A stretch of 64,000 bases of DNA, taken from positions 930,001-994,000 of the forward strand of contig JAZARR010000187.1 of the NCBI GenBank assembly GCA_037389465.1. The letters are read 5' to 3'. The DNA comes from Baylisascaris procyonis (taxonomy: Eukaryota > Nematoda > Chromadorea > Rhabditida > Ascarididae). The notes beneath the pieces are model-generated. The model was not told where the DNA came from. It did not search any database and saw nothing but the letters and a program-made list of their open reading frames with translations. Position 1 is the stretch's first letter; each line of letters begins with the position of its first letter. Positions 57,045-64,000 of the stretch are shown here, in pieces. Position numbers and translations under genes: made by a program.

Positions 57045-59767
57045 TTAGAGGTTTCCTGAAAATAAATAAATATGAAGCCATATACGTATAAAGTATAATT
57101 GTCGACTGAGTGAAAACTAAAAAAGTAACTAAGTACAGTTAAACAGTACTCAAGACATCGAATAATATCCTAAATATTAAAATTTATGAATTATTTATGT
57201 TTCTTTGATGTTCTGGAAATAATTCGGATATTTCGCTACCTTCTAAGAGCTCTTTCTTTTATTATCAAAGAGAGCTTCTGATATCGATGAAGATTTCAGC
57301 AATTTTCTTCTCGAATTTCTTTAGACGAAATTGGATTCGAGTGCCGTTACTCGATATTCAAAGATCATATATCATACTCTTGAAATCAGTAGTTTGTTTG
57401 TGAAAAAATATTTCTACTTCATAAAACTTTTCAAATTTAAAGAATTATTCTTATAACCTGGCTAGGAGTGATCATTTTTGCTGTCGATATATCCTTAGAA
57501 AGACCTTTCGCTTCACGTATATCTAGATATTGCTTTAATTAGTAGATAGTCTAAAAGCTATCTTTCCTTAGAGCAGATTTATCTACAGACTTATAGTCAA
57601 AAGGCTTAGAGCAGAAGGTGAATTTAACAGGCGATAACAAGAAATGAAATAGAGAACCTAAGCGAACGATACTACACTATAGATCATTTTGAAAGTATGG
57701 TGAACTTTAATAGATGAAATATTACTCTAAGGTTGTGTCGTTTCTTTCTTTATGATATTCACGTTGAAATATGGAACATATCTCGAAGTTATTTCGGCAT
57801 AAAGCACACCTCAAAATCTTCTAGCGATCGAACACATCTGGAAGTGTTCTAAGCATGAACTGCACTTTTCGAGTTATTAAGGATCATACAATCGGTGCAT
57901 TTATTGCAGTCGAAAACAAATGAGAGTAAAGTGGAATTTTCTGCTAGAGAAAAAAAAAATTAAATTTCAGAAATAATTTTGCATCAATCGATATTCTCTC
58001 ATTCAATTACAATAACTAAGAACATTTTATCTTACCGAAAATATTCGAAGCACTCACCAATATAATCGGAAATCGAGGTGAATTTTGATGTAGTTGTCGT
58101 TGTCATCGATGATGAGAAACTCATTGATGAACTTCCAACTATATTAGATGATTGCCCTATAATCTTTCATTTAATTATATAAATTTGCATAATTGAATAA
58201 TTAAAGACGATTTCTAATGAAAGGTTTTCTTCATCGCTAGAGTCGAAATGCTATGCGAATATTATGCAAATTTTTTTTTTTGTTCTTTAAATTTTGCCAA
58301 CTCTCGATAGACCAAAAATTTTAGTTTTATTGCATAATATTCGAGTAGAGGATTGATCTACTCGTATATCATTTTGCCAATACCACCTATCCTCAATGAT
58401 GTCAATTTTTTTAAACATCACCTGAAGAAGACGACGTTCTCGAAAATGAAGTAGTTGTTGATGCATTCTTCTCATCTTTCTTGGGTTCACGCAATCCATT
58501 TTCATCTCTCTTACTAGATTTTTGAGTGGAATTTGGACTTGAAAAGCTATTCTTAGAGGTGCCTCCTGTTGACGTTCCTTGTGTGCTCATTGTCAACTCG
58601 CTTCCAATCGGAAGGCATGCACTCTCAAATGCAATCGTTTCGCAATCAGATTGTTATTGCAAAGGGAGGCATACATCATTCAGGATATCAATAAGGGATT
58701 TACTAGAAGCGATAAATCGAGATACGAATAAAATGTTTGCTAAAATTTGTCTTTATTTGCAAATAAGCAAAAGCCTTTTATTTGTGTTGGAAATATTTAC
58801 ATATCCAACAATTAAACACGCTTCAAACTTTACCGTATATTGCAATCTCGGATCGCAACTATTAGCACCACAGATATTTTGCTTAGAAGACCGAGAGTAC
58901 AGTTCTGTGGTTTAGAAAACTAGATTACGAGAGGTTTTACTGAGGAATTTGGGGTGGAGGGAGGAGGAGGTGGGGGGGCTGGGAAAAGGGAAAGGTCGAG
59001 GAGCTGCCAAATTCATTTATGAGGTATTATCTCACTGAATACCTCTAAGATGCTATAGAAAATGCTATCAAATGTTATATAAACCGAACATTGATCTAAA
59101 TAAAATAATAATTTCACAGTAAATGAAAAGTTTATGCAAAAAAAATAGAAAATAAATATATAACTACCTTCTGAAGGATATCTCTTTCGAGTTTCGGTAT
59201 TGGAATTTTTCTTTCGGTTATAGGAATCTCTGAGCTAGGACATCGTACACTTTGCGTTACACTTGTTTTTAATGCATCTTCTATAGTATCATGAACCTGT
59301 TTATCATATGGTTGATTTTGAATGATTACAGGCTCCTTGTTCGTTTTAGTTGTTTGTTGCTGCTTCGAACTCATATTTATACGCTTATCTTTCGATATTT
59401 TATTAGCGGTTGTAATATTTGAAGATTGAGTTATGTGCATATCCAAAGAACGATTCGTTGAAATACTTTCTGCTCGAATAGGCGTTGATATTTGACTGTT
59501 ATCCTTACGAGTATTTCCAACTTGCTTATCAGTTTTCAGCTTAGCTAAATTTGTTTGAGGTGTTAACGTTGAACGAGCAATAAACTTTCGCATTTGAGCA
59601 TTTCGATTCGTTTGTGTTGATTGCCGTTTTGTTAGCATAACCTCAACAGTGGGATTGCGAAAATGTTTCTGATTGTCGTCATTGCTTGTTTCGTGATCCA
59701 TCGATAAGTATGATCTCCTTCGTGAATGATGATTGCATTTATTGCAATTTCGTTGTGCCATTTGCAT
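57045..59767 (-). CDS. Ser/Thr/Gln-rich 303-residue protein
   Basis: Minus-strand exons 59767-59168, 58623-58422, 58156-58058 and 57055-57045 sum to 912 nt and end with TAA. The first exon may start at a TTAG acceptor at 59810, giving a short 5' UTR open in frame; ATG 59767 (MQMAQRNCNKCNHHSRRRSY) and the nearby ATG at MDHETS are both possible starts. The protein is polar and low-complexity: Asn/Gln/Thr-rich in the first 200 residues, including IPITERKIPIPKLERDILQK, then Ser-rich with SFSRTSSSSG and SSMSFSSSMTTTTTSKF. There is no signal peptide or membrane segment; it looks intrinsically disordered. I do not recognise a family. The last exon adds only GNL before the stop and is the least certain part. 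Confidence 0.6.
58950..58998 (+). other. G-rich tract in intron 1 of the Ser/Thr-rich gene
   Basis: GGGGTGGAGGGAGGAGGAGG is followed by TGGGGGGGCTGGG on the plus strand, giving several G runs with quadruplex potential, again on the template strand. Confidence 0.5.
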
Positions 59768-60223
59768 TTGTGGTTGTTTAGCGTTTGCGTTGTTTTCTTC
59801 GGCTGCTCTTCTAATTAATATTTCTTTACTTGTCGAGAGCTAAATTGTATAATTCTTTTTCTTCGAATAATTCTATTTATTCGATATTGAGGAATTTCGA
59901 GATCTTTAAATAATCCTGAGTTCAATAATTATAAAATTTGAACGAGTGACGATGATCTTTAAAGTATATTTTCTTTTTAATTGATTACCATTTTCATGGA
60001 TCTTTTATGAATGGAACTTTTACAAGAAACGCTTGGTTATTTAGTGTAATTTCTAATTTATCAACTGATAAGAACTGATATGGTTGGAACTCTACATTGG
60101 CAACTGATAAGATGTGAAATGATGATATGGTCAAATTTTTCATACAACAAAGCTATTTCAAGATATGAGGGAACTATTGTAGCAAAAAAAAGAGCTGTAA
60201 GTATTAGATTCAAAACGATATTG

Positions 60224-60410
60224 CAATTTTTGGCTTATCCACTAAAAAGCTGAAGAAAAATAACCATCCGATAAGTTGTTAAAGTTGAACTTGAATAAAG
60301 AGCTTTCTTGGGCTAAAGATTAAATCTTTGAAAGTTCGTCTGCTAAAGTTTCTCAAAATCCGCACTAAAGCGATAGAGGCAAGCAGACACATACAGACAC
60401 AGATATACCA
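60224..60410. repeat. Dispersed repeat copy 1
   Basis: About 180 bases from AATTTTTGGCTT to CACATACAGACACA match a second copy at 61330-61510 with scattered differences, in the same orientation. Shared blocks include AAGTTGTTAAAGTTGAACTT and AGTTCGTCTGCTAAAGTTTC. Confidence 0.85.
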
Positions 60411-60497
60411 ACACAGACCGACATCCTAATTTTGTTTTGCAATCGCAGCGTAGGAACGCTGCGATTAAGAATGCAATTGGCCGATGTTAATGTGCAT

Positions 60498-63400
60498 TCA
60501 AGTTGAATAAATCGAATTAAATGAAACGTTTTTTGAATTTGGTGACGGTGGTGACATCCAATCGAGTGGTGTTGAGGTATCACTGCTCGATTCATTGATG
60601 TTTTGTGCTAAATTTGACTCGTTTGTTTCCGACGATTGCAGCGATGAGTTGATATTAGATGACCATATCTATAATTAGCTATACCTGTAGTAGTTATCAT
60701 TTATCATTGCGCGATAATCACTCAACGTCATTTCGTCTTCTTTTGAAATTTATGAAACTTGAATAAAAGAAAAAAAATAAGAACACTGTTTCATATCGGT
60801 AAGGCATCTTATATCAATATGAAAACCTCGGAAATCTTCTAGAAAAATACTCGGAATATATGTAAACGTATGTAATTACTCGGAATATATAATTTGTACG
60901 ATTGTCATGAGTGTCAGTTAGCTATCACAAATTGAATACCTATCACAAACTTTTTAAATTGCATCTTGATCAAATTACTCTATGAAATACTTCGCATTTT
61001 AGTATATTTTCTATAGAGAACTTTTGTATCTGTATTACTCGTCTTGATAGTCTGCTTACCTTTTCATAATCAAGGTTTAACTTCTAGTGTAGAAGTTTCC
61101 GATTCCTCAAAACTATTATGAGATTATTTTAGCTATCTTTTTGATAAGATCGGAGAATGCAATAGTAGTTTTTGAAAAAGATTAATTTAAATTAATAAAA
61201 ATAAGCAAAATCTTTTATCATATCATATCATTTATCAGTAATGTGGTGCTATAATTTAAAAAAAAAATCCTCTTTCTGTGGAATTTACCTTATCATCTTT
61301 TTCTTGTCGATTCTTTTTTCTTGTCGACCAATTTTTGGCTTGTCCACTAAAAAGTGGGCGAAATAACCGTCTGATAAGTTGTTAAAGTTGAACTTGAAAC
61401 TAAAGAGCTTTCTTAGGCTAAAGATCAAATCTGTGAAAGTTCGTCTGCTAAAGTTTCTCAAAATCTGCGCTAAAGCGGTAGAGGCACGTAGACACATACA
61501 AACACGGGAATTTAAATGATGATTCAAACTTTGAATAGAATTTTCTTTGTCATCGAATACTATAAAATGAAATTACCATTAAAATAGTAAGATGGGAAAA
61601 TTTTGAATCCACTATTCAAGGTAGAATAAAGGCTACACTATTGTTGATTAGTGTTTTCACTAGTCATATGACTTGTAATATCACAATGGCCATATTGACC
61701 GGTGTAGTGACCATTTTGGAGTGCGAGTATTCTTCCATATCATTCCACCATAATTCCACCATAGTATTCTACCATAATTCTACTGTAATTCTACCATAGT
61801 ATTCTACCTTTTTGATGTTGTAAACGTCGATGAATAACTGGAAGTGCCATATTTTTTTTCGATACGTTTAATGAATTCATCAGTTTGCTTCAGAAGTAGC
61901 ACACACGCATCACCGTTACTGCCGTCTATAAAAAAAAAAAAATTACTCGATCACAACTTATCCAGCCGACTTTACTAATCCATCTTATTGCTAGTGGACA
62001 TTACGTTTCTAGTGGACATGCTAGTGGACATTGCTAGTGGACCTTTATGATTTTCAATAATTTATATCGTCGTGCAGTCTTAAACTTGAACGATTAAACC
62101 GTTTCATCATCAAGCATTATTGTAGAAAATTCCTATTATTATTAAGTTAGCAATTAGTAGTTTACATTATTATTGAGTTATTAATTTCATTTCTATAAGG
62201 ATAGCAGCTTCCTTCTACTTGTATAGCTTCCAGAAAACCGATCAAACATATCGTAGCACTTCGAATAGAACGACCAGTTTATATATCTAATTTATATTAA
62301 AAAAATGTCCATTTTCTAGACGTAAAGTCTATTTTACTATTGTCAACAAATAGTTGGTGAGATGCGAATCACTAACTTTCCATATATAAAACGTTAGCAG
62401 CAAAACTAAAAATTGAGCAGTTAGTATTGATAAGTGTAGGAAAACAACAAACAACAAGCTAAAAACTAGAGGAATATTAGCGTCTTGTTGATGAATAGAT
62501 ATTTGCATAAAGTTTTGTTAATACTTCCTTTCTCAGCTTACAGTCTCACGGAAAAAACTCAAGCTTATTTATAAAAATAAGACTTATTAAGCTTAATAAG
62601 CTTAACTTAATATCTTTTGATTTTAGTAAACTGCAAGTACCATGGCATAGAGCTCGAAACAACTATCTAGAAAAAAGAGGGAAGGGGGGAGGGATAAATA
62701 AAAACTACCGTAATTCGAGCTTGGTATCTCGGGAAACGATGATGCGGTTGAGCTTATCGTAAACGTCGACGGAGTGTTGCTGCTCAACGTTTCAGTCTTT
62801 ACATCACTAAATACTTTTATTCAAATACTAAACGCATTAAATATTGTTATTTTATTTATTATCTTCCCTTCCATTTGTATAGAAATCTTCTCATTAAGTG
62901 TAATAGTATAGTTAGGAGTTATGATAAAACATTTCTTTGGTATTTCTTTCGAAATAGAAATAATCAAAGCAAAATTATTTAATCATAAAGTGTTATATTA
63001 TAAATCAAAAGCATCTAATTGCATTAGTGCTTATTGATTTTATACATTTGTTATTCATGTTCGAATACTTACATTTATGTTTTCAAATTTCCTATCTGCC
63101 TTATCAGTAATCACTTCCTTATGTCCATTTATCCGAAACACTTGACTCGACTGCAATTGATAAAGGTATATAAGATATCAAAGGGTAATTGATTGTGCGA
63201 TGTAGCTTTGCTCTTAAGCTAAATATTTGCCCGAATATATAAATGATGATACATAAAGCTTTATCGATCGCGTAGAGCTCTAGAAATGGTAATAAACGAA
63301 AATATTTACAAATCACAAATTATCATAATAAATTAAAATGTAATGAGAAGAATACAAGAATTTTATTCATAAATAATGAAAAAATAAGTGTACGATATTT

Positions 63401-63584
63401 GAATAGAGTAGGTTATATTTGAAGGAGTGAATGTTTTTTTAAAGTGGTTTTGACTAACCTCTGTGACTGTTGAGCTATTTTTTGTTGATGTACGTTCGAT
63501 AGCGAGTCTTGATAACTCTCAAGTTTCGAGAGACTTGGAGTTCGATGCTCACTTCGTGTTGAGAATAATGTTGTATCCACTTCT
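60498..63584 (-). CDS. Partial Ser-rich gene, model incomplete
   Basis: Supported minus-strand exons: 63584-63459 (SKLESYQDSLSNVHQQK), 63145-63073 or from 63150 (VFRINGHKEVITDKADRKFE), 62806-62709 (TFTISSTASSFPEIPSSNY), 61925-61826 (ACVLLLKQTDEFIKRIEKKY) and 60668-60498, ending NSKNVSFNSIYST and TGA. Each has good AG and GT borders and protein-like composition. The joins 62709/61925 work in phase. The joins 63073/62806 and 61826/60668 do not, so at least two exons or alternative sites are missing, and the 5' end lies upstream or beyond the window. Overall the protein is hydrophilic, Ser-rich and probably disordered, with one short amphipathic helix (LLLKQTDEFIKRIEKKYG). Family not recognised. 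It lies ~690 bp upstream of the next gene on the same strand, so an operon is possible. Confidence 0.45.
61330..61510. repeat. Dispersed repeat copy 2
   Basis: This partner of the copy at 60224-60410 lies about 1.1 kb away. This one is intronic in the Ser-rich gene; copy 1 is just downstream of that gene's stop. The ends rich in CAGACACA resemble the TCTGTCTG-rich patches near 10390 and 53130, which may be members of the same family. Confidence 0.85.
61700..61812. repeat. Imperfect ~17-bp repeat TTCTACCATA(A/G)T
   Basis: ATTC(C/T)ACCATAAT-type words recur about six times in the intron just before exon 61925-61826 ends. Confidence 0.55.
61990..62045. repeat. GCTAGTGGACATT repeat
   Basis: Four copies of CTAGTGGAC(A/C) lie within 56 bases. 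A related AGTGGACACTA word is repeated at 56540-56590. Confidence 0.65.
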
Positions 63585-64000
63585 CTATAGATTCATATCT
63601 TCATTTCTTGCTTATATCTTCTACTTAATCTTTCATCTCTCATATCTCACTCATATTTATATCCTCATATCTTTCTTATCCATTCATTTCAATTGAACAC
63701 TCGAATCTTTTGAAGACTAATAAATATTTTCAAAATGTAAAATTTCGTTGATTAATTCGAAGAATTTTGAATGGGAATTACAGATTTTCCTTTGCATCTT
63801 TTTTCATCACCATTTCATCTATATCACTTATCATATTTTCTATTAATTTATATTTGTATAAACGTTTTGATAAATCCTTCATAAAATTTTCTTTGAAATT
63901 ATTTAAAATGTTCATAATATTTAAGAAATTTCATGCATATTTTTACAGTTCTGTATTCAATGAAAATTTATTATTAAATTTTACTCTACATTTTAATATT
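63585..64000. other. Right edge, nothing assignable
   Basis: AT-rich sequence upstream of the first recognised exon of the Ser-rich gene. The plus-strand open frame at 63463-63696 is the antisense shadow of that exon and AT-rich flank. Confidence 0.4.

Overview
The window is AT-rich eukaryotic DNA with the look of a nematode genome. It has long AT-rich introns bounded by GT and (T)TTCAG, sharp acceptors just before start codons as expected for spliced-leader trans-splicing, many (TA)n and (TTTA)n microsatellites, and worm-style extracellular proteins (DOMON, TIL, EGF, SEA). No bacterial operons, rRNA, confident tRNA or CRISPR array was seen. The species is not identified. All gene models were joined by hand from splice sites and reading-frame phase; three of them give coding lengths divisible by three from first ATG to stop.

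Layout. (1) 1-2049: non-coding with short tandem repeats. (2) 2050-13315, plus strand: a 10-exon gene for a 368-residue unrecognised, mostly hydrophilic protein; one 5.8 kb intron holds a minisatellite, (TA)n arrays and a ~320 bp foldback palindrome. (3) 14206-21340, minus strand: a tetraspanin-like gene (about 432 residues, four membrane segments, CCG motif in the large loop); its last intron is filled by a ~1.5 kb uninterrupted TTTA array, and another holds a solo-LTR-like element. (4) 23829-51465, minus strand: the main gene, 36 exons and 1764 residues, a type I membrane protein. Its order is: short signal peptide, a domain starting with His that resembles the copper-brace fold of lytic polysaccharide monooxygenases (LPMO), two EGF-like modules, a DOMON-like segment, three TIL modules, Ser/Thr-rich linker, three more DOMON regions plus one half-DOMON, a SEA domain, one membrane helix and a Pro/Tyr-rich tail. 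(5) 52157-57044: mostly non-coding upstream DNA. (6) 57045-59810, minus: a four-exon gene for a 303-residue Ser/Thr-rich protein. (7) 60498-63584, minus: a partial Ser-rich gene whose model is incomplete.

The most interesting object is gene 4. A copper-monooxygenase-like domain and several DOMON domains (the fold of the cytochrome that feeds electrons to LPMOs in fungal cellobiose dehydrogenase) lie in one membrane-anchored chain with two likely processing points, an RSRR site and a SEA GSVIA site. That reading is inference from motifs and needs structure prediction and searches to confirm.
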